Assembly (NCBI GenBank): GCA_023248545.1 | Contig: JAHFEF010000014.1 | Coordinates: forward strand, 1 to 47,838 | DNA length: 47,838 nt | Direction of reading: 5' to 3' | Source of the DNA: Myxococcales bacterium | GTDB taxonomy: Bacteria; Myxococcota; UBA727; JABDBI01 | In this document: piece after piece, positions 15,336-24,028 of the stretch | How positions within the stretch are numbered: position 1 is the stretch's first letter | How the letters are laid out: each line of letters starts with the position of its first letter | The notes under the pieces: generated by a model | Seen by the model: the letters and a program-made list of their open reading frames with translations, nothing else | What the model was told of the DNA's origin: nothing | Database searches by the model: none | Program-made: the position numbers and the translations under genes

Positions 15336-15893
15336 CTATTCCGAGTTCCACAACCTGATCACAGGCGCTTGGTTTTCATCGCCCAGAATACTCAGGCTGC
15401 CCGTGCTTAAAAACAGATGCTTCCCAAAGTCGGGCCCTTGCTCCAAAAAACAGGCTGCTAGGGTTCTCAAAATATGTGCGCTCGAAAAAATTAAGACATT
15501 GTTCTGGGCTTGGCGCATGCGTGCTACCACAACTTTGGCACGGGCTTGTACTTGTGCAGGACTTTCGCCGCCGGGAGCCCCGTGATCAAAGATGTTCCAA
15601 TTAGGTTTTTTCTTTTTGATCTCAGTACTGGTTAAGCCTTCATATCGGCCGTAGTTCCACTCAACAAGCTCGGGCATGATTTCGGCGCGGTCGCCAAAGC
15701 CGGCGAGCTGACAGGTTTCCCGAGCTCTTTTCAGTGGGCTGCACCAGACTTCTGAGAAAGAGAGCTTCTCTAAGACCGGTTTGAGTAAGTGAGCCTGCTC
15801 ACGGCCATTGGGGGTTAAGCTTAAATCCGTTAGGCCAGTGTGTTGGCCCGTCAGACTCCAAGCAGTTTCTCCATGTCGCACCAGATAGAACAT
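15336..15893 (-). CDS. Histidine phosphatase family protein
   Basis: 185 residues. It carries the phosphoglycerate-mutase-like signature LVRHGETAW, with the catalytic His in RHG, then SPLKRARETCQLAG, the acid residue in PELVEWNYGRYEG, and a second His region near FSSAHILRTLAACF. These enzymes transfer phosphate to the first His. The substrate could be a phosphosugar, alpha-ribazole phosphate or a phosphorylated metabolite; sequence alone does not decide, and no cobalamin genes are nearby. It lies 3 bases downstream of the lipoprotein gene at 15897-17075. Confidence 0.9.
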   Translation of the reverse strand: MFYLVRHGETAWSLTGQHTGLTDLSLTPNGREQAHLLKPVLEKLSFSEVWCSPLKRARETCQLAGFGDRAEIMPELVEWNYGRYEGLTSTEIKKKKPNWNIFDHGAPGGESPAQVQARAKVVVARMRQAQNNVLIFSSAHILRTLAACFLEQGPDFGKHLFLSTGSLSILGDENQAPVIRLWNSE

Positions 15894-15896
15894 GAC

Positions 15897-17075
15897 TTAG
15901 CGTACCATAAAAGCTTGGTTCACTTTTTGTCCTCTGGGGGTGGTAAGCTTCATGTCAAAGTAATCAGGTGTTTTTTCAAGGTCTGCCAAAGTTCCTCGGT
16001 GGAAGAGCTTGCCTTGCGGAAAGTCCATATCACTGGGCAACTCAATGTCTTCGCACTGATTGTCGGGATTGATGGCATTGCAATAGCGTTTGGTGGGTTC
16101 TTCACAGCTGCCTTCATAGGGATTCATGAGTGTAGAGATCCAGTTGCGTTGGGTAATATGAGTCATGACCGAACCAGAGGCTTTCATTTTGGGCCAGATG
16201 GCGTCTCGTAGAAACATTTCGTCGTCGCCGTACTTCATGCGATAAGGGAAAAAAGAAATAAAATCTTTCAGGTCTACAAAATCGCCTTTGCCCGTGTGAG
16301 ATCCACCCCAGAAACTGGCCGTCAAAGGCCCCAAACAAATCGAAACCAAATGAGACCGATGATATCGGAGCGAGCTTGCCATCCATTCACCAACGGCAAA
16401 AGCTTCGGCGCCCGTCATGACCCAATCGGCATCTCGTAATAAGTATCTGATTTTTTGACCCTCCGGCATGGGCTCTGCAGCGACCATAAAACGCCAAAAA
16501 GTGGCGTCTTTACCGGCTTTATTGAGGCCATTGTCAACGAAAACTATCTCGCAGCCGGCGTCTAGGAGCTCCTTGAGTTGATAAGCATCGAGTTCGCCTT
16601 CTATGACGCGATCTTTGCCTTTGGGGACATACACCCGAGGGGTGAAAGAATCGAAACCCCAGACAGGATCCGTAATATTATTCACACGCTTGAGTGTTTG
16701 AAAGCTTTTCAAAAAATCGAGTAGACCTTTGTAATAAATCGGATTTTTGCCAAACAGCGAAAATGCGATCACACGTGCTTCGCTGGGATTTTTCCAAAAA
16801 GCTTTTTGAGTCGAAATCGGTGCTGGAGACACGTGGCCCAAATATTGATACTGCCAGATTTCTACTTGAGGGCATAGGGGCTGACAATCGCCACCAGCTC
16901 TCGTGTCGTCGTAGAGTGTGTGATAATATGCGCTGCTCAGGCGTTTGGGCAAAACAGGTCTGACCATGCTGATGAAGCGATTGTGGCGACCTTTTTCAGA
17001 AAAATCTTTATCTTGGTTAATGGAAACACAAGATAAATTTGCCAACAAAGCAAATAGAAATAAAAAATATCTCAT
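15897..17075 (-). CDS. Glycosyltransferase-like secreted protein, probable lipoprotein
   Basis: 392 residues from the ATG at 17075 (MRYFLFLFALLANLSC); an ATG 9 bases upstream is the alternative. AGGA lies 8 bases before the chosen start. The lipobox is loose (ANLSC). The body (GCEIVFVDNGLNKAG, RYLLRDADWVMTGAEAFAV, EWMASSLRYHRSHLVSICLG, MKYGDDEMFLRDAIWPKMKA) resembles hypothetical glycosyltransferase-type proteins of capsule and surface-polysaccharide loci, where a conserved RD, a short-trip HxxH-like segment and YGxDExFLRD occur. The fold call is moderate. Like the three proteins at 24-28 kb, it is a sugar-transferase-like protein with an export signal. Confidence 0.7.
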   Translation of the reverse strand: MRYFLFLFALLANLSCVSINQDKDFSEKGRHNRFISMVRPVLPKRLSSAYYHTLYDDTRAGGDCQPLCPQVEIWQYQYLGHVSPAPISTQKAFWKNPSEARVIAFSLFGKNPIYYKGLLDFLKSFQTLKRVNNITDPVWGFDSFTPRVYVPKGKDRVIEGELDAYQLKELLDAGCEIVFVDNGLNKAGKDATFWRFMVAAEPMPEGQKIRYLLRDADWVMTGAEAFAVGEWMASSLRYHRSHLVSICLGPLTASFWGGSHTGKGDFVDLKDFISFFPYRMKYGDDEMFLRDAIWPKMKASGSVMTHITQRNWISTLMNPYEGSCEEPTKRYCNAINPDNQCEDIELPSDMDFPQGKLFHRGTLADLEKTPDYFDMKLTTPRGQKVNQAFMVR

Positions 17076-17168
17076 GGGTTTCATCCTATTTTTTAGGCTG
17101 TAATGGGTCAATGGGGTCTTGTTTTTTTGCCCAATCTCGTTAACGGTGCAACTTCCAAGGAGTTTGCC

Positions 17169-17387
17169 ATGTCTCGCGAAGACCAAATAGAAGTCGATGG
17201 AACAATCAAAGAAGTCCTTCAAGGGGGCATGTTTCGGGTCATGCTCGAGAACGGTCATGAAGTTTTGGCTTATACGTCTGGAAAGATGCGTAAACATTTT
17301 ATTCGCATTGTGTTAGGGGACAAAGTGCGTGTGGCGTTGTCGCCGTACGACCTGACAAAAGGACGGGTAATTTTCCGTTCGAAGTAG
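17169..17387 (+). CDS. infA: Translation initiation factor IF-1
   Basis: 72 residues, the standard length, starting [21 protein letters not shown] single OB-fold binding the ribosomal A site; signatures [20 protein letters not shown] and [26 protein letters not shown] is well placed before the ATG at 17169. It is divergent from the lipoprotein gene with a 93-base gap. Confidence 0.97.
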   Translation: MSREDQIEVDGTIKEVLQGGMFRVMLENGHEVLAYTSGKMRKHFIRIVLGDKVRVALSPYDLTKGRVIFRSK

Positions 17388-17413
17388 TATTTGCGAGAGG
17401 AGAAATTTTTGCC

Positions 17414-17749
17414 ATGACCAAGAAACGCCAGATCTTGCTACAAAATGCCCTAACCCTACTTTGTGAAGCCCAAAGACAGGCTACACACCTAAAAGACGAG
17501 ACCCAAGAGGAGATCAAGGAAATGATGAATAAACTCAGTGCCCAGACCAAAGAAAGCGTCGCTCAATTGCTCCAATCCTGGCATGAGAATAAAGAGCATT
17601 TGCCTGAAAAACTCACGACAGAAATGGATCGCCTCTTGGACAAAATGGGCTTGGTGAGAAAAGCCAAGGCTTCAAAATCAACGGCTAAAAAGCCTGCTGC
17701 AAAAAAGCCAGCTGCTAAGAAAAAAACGGGTTCTAAGAAAAAAGCTTGA
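17414..17749 (+). CDS. Helical protein with histone-like Lys/Ala tail
   Basis: 111 residues. Residues 1-82 are predicted helical and charged (QRQATHLKDETQEEIKEMMN), reminiscent of phasin-like or coiled-coil proteins. Residues 83-111 are a basic tail of AAKKP units (STAKKPAAKKPAAKKK), like histone H1 or bacterial H1-like nucleoid proteins. It probably binds nucleic acid or polyanions through the tail. GAGAGGAG-type ribosome site upstream. Lies between infA and an oxidoreductase gene on the same strand. Confidence 0.75.
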   Translation: MTKKRQILLQNALTLLCEAQRQATHLKDETQEEIKEMMNKLSAQTKESVAQLLQSWHENKEHLPEKLTTEMDRLLDKMGLVRKAKASKSTAKKPAAKKPAAKKKTGSKKKA

Positions 17750-17753
17750 AAAT

Positions 17754-18743
17754 ATGCAGGCTGTCCAGATTCAATCTTTTGGCCTTGATGGCCTGAAACT
17801 CGTCACGCGCCCTGATCCGGGGCCCTTGGCGCCTTCCCAAGTTTTGGTGCAAATCAAAGCCGCTTCGTTGAATTATAGGGACCTGATGATGGCTAAAGGC
17901 GAGTATAATCCTCGCCAGCCACTGCCTCTGGTTCCGTGTTCGGATGGGGCTGGTGAAGTGCTCGCCGTCGGTTCCGAAGTGATGCAATTCAAACCAGGTG
18001 ATCGCGTTGCAGGCCTGGTGGTTCAGGACTGGATGTGTGGCAGTGCTTCAAAAGATCATTTTCGATCCACGATGGGCGGGCCTCTCGATGGCATGCTGTG
18101 TGAACAACGTGTTTTTCATGAGTCTGGCCTGATCAAGATTCCTGATTATCTCAGCGATGAAGAAGCTGCGACACTGCCATGTGCGGCGATCACGGCTTGG
18201 CGGGCATTGTTTGTCGAAGCGCATTTAAAAGCCGGTGATTCAGTTTTGTTGCAAGGCACCGGCGGCGTCTCCCTCTTTGCATTGCAGTTTGCCAAACTGG
18301 CTGGCGCACGCGTGGTAATAATTTCGAGTTCCGACGAAAAATTAGCGCGTGCGAAAAAAATGGGCGCGGATCAGCTGATCAACTACAAAAAAACACCTGA
18401 GTGGTCAGCCGGTCTTCAAGTGGACTTGATTTTGGAGCTAGGCGGTGCTGGAACACTGCCCCAGTCGCTGAAAGCCGTTCGTCACGCCGGGCAAATAAAC
18501 TTAATCGGCCGTTTGTCCGGGGGTCACGGTGACATAGACTTGGTGTCGATTTTTATGAGGCACTTGCGATTACAGGGCGTGTTTGTGGGCAACAAAGCCG
18601 ATTTTCAGGCCATGAATCATGCGTTCGAGTTGCACCGCATCCAGCCAGTGATCGACCGTGTGTTCAAGTTAGAGCAAGCGCGCGAGGCGTTTAGCTATTT
18701 AGAATCGGCTCAGCATATGGGCAAGATTGTGATCAAACTATGA
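17754..18743 (+). CDS. Zinc-free MDR-family NAD(P)H oxidoreductase
   Basis: 329 residues. GroES-like N-terminal domain ([39 protein letters not shown]) and Rossmann domain ([20 protein letters not shown]). It lacks the structural-zinc Cys cluster of classical alcohol dehydrogenases and resembles the quinone oxidoreductase/zinc-independent alcohol dehydrogenase branch. The substrate is unknown. It starts 4 bases after the Lys-rich gene and overlaps ridA by 4 bases (ATGA), so it is in an operon with ridA. Confidence 0.9.
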   Translation: MQAVQIQSFGLDGLKLVTRPDPGPLAPSQVLVQIKAASLNYRDLMMAKGEYNPRQPLPLVPCSDGAGEVLAVGSEVMQFKPGDRVAGLVVQDWMCGSASKDHFRSTMGGPLDGMLCEQRVFHESGLIKIPDYLSDEEAATLPCAAITAWRALFVEAHLKAGDSVLLQGTGGVSLFALQFAKLAGARVVIISSSDEKLARAKKMGADQLINYKKTPEWSAGLQVDLILELGGAGTLPQSLKAVRHAGQINLIGRLSGGHGDIDLVSIFMRHLRLQGVFVGNKADFQAMNHAFELHRIQPVIDRVFKLEQAREAFSYLESAQHMGKIVIKL

Positions 18744-19126
18744 AACAAGTTATTTCCACTGCCAAAGCCCCGAAAGCCATTGGGCCGTATTCGCAGGCAA
18801 TCAAAGCGGGCGATTTGTTATTTTGTTCCGGCCAGATCGCCCTGGACCCGGTGACGATGCAAATTATTGGAACCAACGCTGCTGAACAGGCACGTCAGGT
18901 GCTTTTAAATCTAATGGCTGTTTTAGAAGCAGCTGGCAGTAATTTAGACCAAGTGGTCAAGACGACTATTTTTTTGAAAAACATGGCTGATTTTGCAGCA
19001 GTGAACGAAGTCTATGCCGAGTTTTTCAAAGCCGATCCACCAGCACGGTCAACGGTCGAGGTTGCGAGACTGCCCAAGGATGTGCTGGTTGAAATAGAGG
19101 CGTTGGCTTGCCTATTGCGGCCGTGA
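18740..19126 (+). CDS. ridA: RidA-family enamine/imine deaminase
   Basis: 128 residues, standard length. It hydrolyses reactive 2-aminoacrylate-type enamines released by PLP enzymes. Signatures: [30 protein letters not shown], and the catalytic-site Arg and Glu in [20 protein letters not shown]. Translationally coupled to the preceding oxidoreductase by a 4-base overlap. The 3' end overlaps the opposing membrane-protein gene by 15 bases. Confidence 0.95.
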   Translation: MKQVISTAKAPKAIGPYSQAIKAGDLLFCSGQIALDPVTMQIIGTNAAEQARQVLLNLMAVLEAAGSNLDQVVKTTIFLKNMADFAAVNEVYAEFFKADPPARSTVEVARLPKDVLVEIEALACLLRP

Positions 19127-19432
19127 GTTTAGGTGGATTTGAGATCGTAAAAGCTTTTCACAGACGGGGCTTACGGCGAGCGCCAGTACAGACATACTGA
19201 CCAAAATTAAGCTTCGCTTCAAACTGGCTTTGGGCAGCGTTGCCATGAGCGCGATGAGGCCCGTGAACCAAACTGGGTAGAGCGCAAAAATCAACCAGGC
19301 CAATAAAATTCCCTGCCGAACCGTAAAAATATCCAGGGCGTCGGGGGTTTCAAGGCCTGTTTGTTTGGCGACGAACGGTCTGAGTAACAAGCCTAAGCTG
19401 ATCATCCATAGTAAGCTAATGCCCCAAATCAT
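19112..19432 (-). CDS. Small membrane protein, unknown
   Basis: 106 residues with three predicted membrane segments ([54 protein letters not shown]). The start overlaps the stop of the mutY-NlpC gene by 4 bases (ATGA), so it is translated from the same message. No family is recognised. Confidence 0.65.
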   Translation of the reverse strand: MIWGISLLWMISLGLLLRPFVAKQTGLETPDALDIFTVRQGILLAWLIFALYPVWFTGLIALMATLPKASLKRSLILVSMSVLALAVSPVCEKLLRSQIHLNSRPQ

Positions 19433-21015
19433 TTGAGCCTCCCAAATCCAGCAAATAACTGTCCCGCGGTATAGCCTTTTTTCTGCCCGGCCCGCCTCAA
19501 AATATGATTCAGACGCGTTTTGCTTTGCGGGTCTATTTGCAGACTGGGGCTTTTTAGGTTCATGCGCGACCGGATAATCAAGCCACTCATGTGGTGAATA
19601 AACAAAATGGTATTGTCGGGCAAAACTTCTTCGACAAAGCCGATATGATTGAGCTGTTTTTTATCACCGGCATTGAAAAATACGAGATCCCCCGGCTCTG
19701 CTTTGCGCATATCGAGCGAGCCATTTTTTTGAATATAGCTGTAAATTGCATCGGTGCCCTCAGCATTGCCCAGCGATAGGCCTGCAGCATCGTAAATCGC
19801 CCGGACCGTGCCTGAGCAATCTGCTCGGTAGTCTTTGTCTCTCAAAATTGCATAAGGCTGTCCAATCAGACTCTGTGCATAGGCGATGGGATCTTGGTGC
19901 ACGGGTGTCTGGGGGATGCGAGGGACATATCTAATCGAAGCGCTTTTGTGTGAGCAGGCCACAGGCGCTAACAATAAGCCCAGCAACGCTGCTTTGCTGA
20001 GCAGGCTTTTAATTGCCGCCGACAGGCCGATCTTGTTTAAGTCTGACTTTTTGACCCAGTGCTGAGAGGGGTGAGACGTGCTCGCCATAGAAATAATCTT
20101 AGCATGAAGGTGTAAGTTTCGATGCGTGAGCGTGCGCTGAACACTCAAAAATTTGCCAGACTCTGGAGCCGACAAACTGAGTGAGCTTAAGAGATTCTCG
20201 AAATCTTGAGCTTTGTTTTCGGGCATTGTGACTCGATTGGGGGGAGCGTATAAGCTTTTAAATAGGCCGTTGCCCCGATTTTTTTCAAGCCAGATATGCT
20301 CGGCATCGTGAATCAACGCACATACGATATCCAATCGTGTTTTTTCAGGCTTGGCTTGCTTTATAGGCAGTTGCTCGACCGTGTTATTTTTTCTGGCCTG
20401 GCAGACAGTGCCAAATGGACATTGATCACAGTCGGGTCCGGTGGGTTTACAAACCAATGCGCCCAGCTCCATGAGGCCTTCTTGCCAGAGCAAAATATGG
20501 GGTGCTTGTGCGGCGAGCCCAGCACTTAAAGCTTCAAAATGCTTCTTGCCTGCAGAGTCACCCCATAGAGTATGATCGTCAAATAGACGAGAAAATACGC
20601 GCGCAATATTGCCGTCAACCACTGGAGCTGGTTTTTGAAACGCGAAGGCTAAAATAGCCCCGGCGGTATAGGACCCGATGCCGGGTAATTTTTGCAGCGC
20701 AAGATAATCAGCTGGAAAAATGCCGGCATGATCTCGGGCGATAATTTGGGCTGTTTTGTGTAAGTTTCTAGCACGCGAGTAATATCCCAGGCCAGACCAC
20801 AGAGCCAAAACGTCGTCTTCGGGCGCCTGCGCGAGGGTTTCTACAGTTGGAAATTTCGCTGTAAATCGCTCGTAATAGTCAATTACTGTAGCAACTTGGG
20901 TTTGCTGCAGCATGATCTCGGATAACCAGACGCGATAGGGCGTGCGATCGATGCGCCAGGGCAAATCACGCTGTGTTTGGAGGAACCATGGTTCAAGCTT
21001 GTCAAAAAAAGTCAT
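19429..21015 (-). CDS. mutY: MutY adenine glycosylase fused to an NlpC/P60 lipoprotein domain
   Basis: 528 residues in one open frame. Residues 1-340 are a complete MutY, which excises A mispaired with 8-oxoG: catalytic Glu33 (LSEIMLQQTQV), HhH LPGIGSYTAGAI, catalytic Asp134 (VVDGNIARVF), the 4Fe-4S ligands C189-x6-C196-x2-C199-x5-C205, and a NUDIX-like C-terminal domain ending HWVKKSDLNKIGLSAA. Then, with no stop, comes a lipoprotein-type signal (KSLLSKAALLGLLLAPVAC, 336-354) and an NlpC/P60 peptidase domain with catalytic Cys400 (ADCSG), His457 (NHIGF) and His474/475. Ordinary MutY ends where the signal begins. No ATG, GTG or TTG sits at the right place for a separate lipoprotein; an ATT at 20013 or the ATG of Met310 are the only options seen. 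Confidence 0.92.
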   Translation of the reverse strand: MTFFDKLEPWFLQTQRDLPWRIDRTPYRVWLSEIMLQQTQVATVIDYYERFTAKFPTVETLAQAPEDDVLALWSGLGYYSRARNLHKTAQIIARDHAGIFPADYLALQKLPGIGSYTAGAILAFAFQKPAPVVDGNIARVFSRLFDDHTLWGDSAGKKHFEALSAGLAAQAPHILLWQEGLMELGALVCKPTGPDCDQCPFGTVCQARKNNTVEQLPIKQAKPEKTRLDIVCALIHDAEHIWLEKNRGNGLFKSLYAPPNRVTMPENKAQDFENLLSSLSLSAPESGKFLSVQRTLTHRNLHLHAKIISMASTSHPSQHWVKKSDLNKIGLSAAIKSLLSKAALLGLLLAPVACSHKSASIRYVPRIPQTPVHQDPIAYAQSLIGQPYAILRDKDYRADCSGTVRAIYDAAGLSLGNAEGTDAIYSYIQKNGSLDMRKAEPGDLVFFNAGDKKQLNHIGFVEEVLPDNTILFIHHMSGLIIRSRMNLKSPSLQIDPQSKTRLNHILRRAGQKKGYTAGQLFAGFGRLK

Positions 21016-21028
21016 ATGGGATAATCAA

Positions 21029-22657
21029 ATGGCCATGGAATCACAAAATACGCCGGTTTGGAATGCCATACACACAGCCGAGGTCTTAAGCACCGAGGAC
21101 GCCGGCCTGCGGCTTAAAATAGGCGAACTAACTGCTTTATTGCCCAAAGAAGAATTAAATTTTTTGACGGCGCCACTGGGTGAAAGCATCCAAGTTTATT
21201 TGGAAAACCCAAAAAATCCAATCGCTTCTATTTTTAAAGCTCAAGAGCTGTTTGAGATCGACGCCGTGACGGCCGCAATTCAGAAAAACGAACCTGTGCC
21301 AGGCATGGTCATTGGCGCTATTAAGGGCGGTTTCAGCGTCTCACTTTTGGCTAAAACCCGTGAAGAAGCTGAGCGGGGTCATGGGCTACGTGCTTTTTTG
21401 CCCTTTAGCCATGTGGGGTTAGACACCAGAATGCTTCCCGCGATGAGTGACCGCGAGCCCTATTTATTTAAAATCAAAGATTTTAAACCCGAAGAAGGCA
21501 ATATTATTGTGAGCAGGCGCTCGCTGTTGCAAAAAGAACGCCGCGAGCACGAAAAAGTTTTCTGGGAAAAACATCAAGTCGGTGATGTTGTTTCTGGCAT
21601 TGTGAAGAGCCTGGTACCCTATGGTGCATTTGTGGATCTGGACGGTGCCGATGCGCTTTTGCACGTGTCGGATATGTCTTTTGAGCACCATCCGGTTGAG
21701 AGCGAGCGGGTCAAAATTGGCCAGCATCTCCAAGTTAAAATATTAGAAATCGATAAAAAAGCCAAAAAAGTTAAAGTTGGCTTAAAGCAGCTCAAGAAAG
21801 ATCCCTGGCAGCAAATCGAGGATGAATACAAAGTCGGCATGGACGTGACCGGTACCGTGGTGGCGTTTTCAGATTTTGGTATCTTCTTGCACTTAGGTCA
21901 GGGCTTAGAAGGTTTGGTGCACAGCAGCGAAATCTCGTGGCAGCGTGCGAAGCATCCGTCGTCTTATTTTAAAATCGGCGATGAAGTAAAGGCGCGCATT
22001 TTGCGCTTAGACAAAGAGGGTCACCGGATTTCTTTGTCCATTAAAGCCCTCGAAGAAAACCCGATCGATAAGTTAGCCGAAAAATTTCCGGTTGGAACAG
22101 TCTTAAAAACTAAAATCGTTGGCATCAAAGAATATGGCTTATTTGTCCAACTCGACGAAAATATTGCCGGCCTGGTGCACATTGGTGAGCTTTCTTGGAC
22201 CAAACATGTGGAACACCCCAGCGAACTCTTCAAAGAAGGTGAAGAAATCGAAGTGGCGGTGATGGGTTTTGATGCCAAGCGTCAGCGCGTTTCTTGTTCG
22301 GTGAAGCGCACCCAGCCAGACCCTTGGATCGTTTGGAAATCTCGCTATGCAAGAGGGACACGTCACGAGGTAACCGTGAAACGCGTGTCTCACAATGGCT
22401 TTGAGTGTGAGTTAGAACCCGAATTAATGGCGTATTGCTCCAACAAAGAGTTGGGTGATACCCCCGCTAAACTGGGCCAGAAAATCAATGTCGAAGTGAC
22501 GGCTTGTGACCCTGTGCAACAGCGCATTAGTATTAGCGTGAGGGCTCGAATCGATAAAGAAGCTCGTGAAGACTACGATGCTTATTTGAAACGCTCGCAG
22601 GGACAGAACTCCAAAGCTACTTTGGCGGATGCTTTGGGTCGCCTGGAACCCCGGTAG
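21029..22657 (+). CDS. rpsA: Ribosomal protein S1-type multi-S1-domain protein
   Basis: 542 residues with about six S1 OB-fold repeats, e.g. GDVVSGIVKSLVPYGAFVDL, GMDVTGTVVAFSDFGIFLHL and GTVLKTKIVGIKEYGLFVQL, each followed by LVHxSE/LLHVSD-type strands. Length and domain number match bacterial S1, which helps mRNAs bind the 30S subunit. The first two domains are divergent, as expected for the ribosome-binding ones. The start at 21029 (MAMESQNTP, next ATG at 21035) is only 13 bases from the divergent mutY start, so the promoter lies partly in mutY coding DNA; GATAAT at 21020-21025 is a possible -10. rimO follows after 33 bases. Confidence 0.92.
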   Translation: MAMESQNTPVWNAIHTAEVLSTEDAGLRLKIGELTALLPKEELNFLTAPLGESIQVYLENPKNPIASIFKAQELFEIDAVTAAIQKNEPVPGMVIGAIKGGFSVSLLAKTREEAERGHGLRAFLPFSHVGLDTRMLPAMSDREPYLFKIKDFKPEEGNIIVSRRSLLQKERREHEKVFWEKHQVGDVVSGIVKSLVPYGAFVDLDGADALLHVSDMSFEHHPVESERVKIGQHLQVKILEIDKKAKKVKVGLKQLKKDPWQQIEDEYKVGMDVTGTVVAFSDFGIFLHLGQGLEGLVHSSEISWQRAKHPSSYFKIGDEVKARILRLDKEGHRISLSIKALEENPIDKLAEKFPVGTVLKTKIVGIKEYGLFVQLDENIAGLVHIGELSWTKHVEHPSELFKEGEEIEVAVMGFDAKRQRVSCSVKRTQPDPWIVWKSRYARGTRHEVTVKRVSHNGFECELEPELMAYCSNKELGDTPAKLGQKINVEVTACDPVQQRISISVRARIDKEAREDYDAYLKRSQGQNSKATLADALGRLEPR

Positions 22658-22690
22658 ACAACTGGTTCCTAGTGGATTACCAATCTGCCT

Positions 22691-24028
22691 GTGAGCCAGC
22701 TCCATTTTATATCATTAGGTTGTCCCAAGAACCGGGTAGATGCAGAACATATGATTGGCCTTGCCCTGCAAGAAGGCCATAGTTTGGTCGACAACCCCGA
22801 AGATTCAGACACGATTATTGTCAACACGTGCTCTTTTATTGGTGAAGCCAAAAAAGAATCGATCGAGGCTATCTTACAGATGGGCGAAATCAAGAAAAAG
22901 CACGGCCAAAAATTAGTGGTAACAGGCTGTTTGGCCCAGCGTTATTCGAAAGAACTCGAAGGTGAGATGCCCGAAGTGGATCACTTCTTGGGCACGGCTG
23001 ATTTTACGCAAATCAAAAGCGCGCTGTCTAAACCTGACTTGGTTCAAATCAAGAGAAACTTGGTGAGCCATGAGCTCAAATATTTGGCCAACTATGACCT
23101 GCCGCGCGTGAATTCGATGCCGAAGCACACCGCTTATCTCAAAATTGCCGAAGGCTGTGATAACGCTTGTGCATTTTGCATTATCCCCAAATTGCGTGGC
23201 AAGCAGCGCAGTAGACGCATCGAAGATTTGGTGACTGAGGCCGAAAACTTAGCCCAATCAGGCGTCGTAGAAATTAGTTTGATCGCACAAGATTTGACCG
23301 GCTATGGCCATGACTTGCCCGGCAAGCCAACACTCGCACAGCTCTTAAAAGCCTTGCACAAAGTGTCAGGTATCAGGTGGGTGCGTTGCATGTATGCGTA
23401 TCCCCGAAGTTTGAGCGCCGAGCTCATAGAAACCTTGGGAATGGGTGGCAATATTTTGCCGTATTTTGACATGCCTGTGCAGCACGGCTCTGACAAAGTG
23501 TTGCGACGCATGCGTCGGGGAAAAGATCAGGGCAAACTGACAGAGTTATTGCTCGATTTGCGCGCCAAGGTGCCCAATTTAGTTCTGCGTTCTACCGTCA
23601 TGGTTGGTTTCCCGGGTGAAGACAAAGAAGATTTCCAAAAATTATTGGATTTTGCATCGGCGATTAAATTCGAGCGCTTGGGTGTTTTCAAGTATTCAGA
23701 CGAAGAAGGAACCACCGCTTATGATTTGGATCAGAGAGTGCCTTATAAAACCAAGCAAGCAAGGTTTGATAAACTCATGCGGTTGCAACGCAAGATTCAC
23801 AAGGCCAAGCTCAAATCGATGATTGGCCAAGTGCACGAAGCGATTGTTGAAGGGCCATCTGATGAACACCCGTTGTTGCTCAAAGGCCGTCTTTGGTCTC
23901 AAGCGCCGGATATAGATGGCGTGACGTATATTTCGTCAGAGCAAGCGCTTACCGCGGGTCAGATAATTAAAGTGAAAATACAGAGTGCGCACGATTATGA
24001 CTTGGTTGGCGAAGTTATTGGCGATTAG
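22691..24028 (+). CDS. rimO: Ribosomal protein S12 methylthiotransferase RimO
   Basis: 445 residues, GTG start. A radical-SAM enzyme that adds a methylthio group to the conserved Asp of ribosomal protein S12. N-terminal MTTase domain with Cys ligands (SLGCPKNRVDAEHMIG, NTCSFIGEAKKESI, TGCLAQRY), radical SAM motif CDNACAFC, and C-terminal TRAM domain. GCPKNRVD and the EHMIG context favour RimO over MiaB. It follows rpsA on the same strand. The target Asp is present in the rpsL product encoded at 44364 (RVKDLPG, residue 89). Confidence 0.95.
   Translation: MSQLHFISLGCPKNRVDAEHMIGLALQEGHSLVDNPEDSDTIIVNTCSFIGEAKKESIEAILQMGEIKKKHGQKLVVTGCLAQRYSKELEGEMPEVDHFLGTADFTQIKSALSKPDLVQIKRNLVSHELKYLANYDLPRVNSMPKHTAYLKIAEGCDNACAFCIIPKLRGKQRSRRIEDLVTEAENLAQSGVVEISLIAQDLTGYGHDLPGKPTLAQLLKALHKVSGIRWVRCMYAYPRSLSAELIETLGMGGNILPYFDMPVQHGSDKVLRRMRRGKDQGKLTELLLDLRAKVPNLVLRSTVMVGFPGEDKEDFQKLLDFASAIKFERLGVFKYSDEEGTTAYDLDQRVPYKTKQARFDKLMRLQRKIHKAKLKSMIGQVHEAIVEGPSDEHPLLLKGRLWSQAPDIDGVTYISSEQALTAGQIIKVKIQSAHDYDLVGEVIGD

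Noticed and set aside
20999-21025. TTGTCA with GATAAT before rpsA, considered as a promoter
   Set aside because: Spacer is only 15 bases; possible but too weak to list separately.
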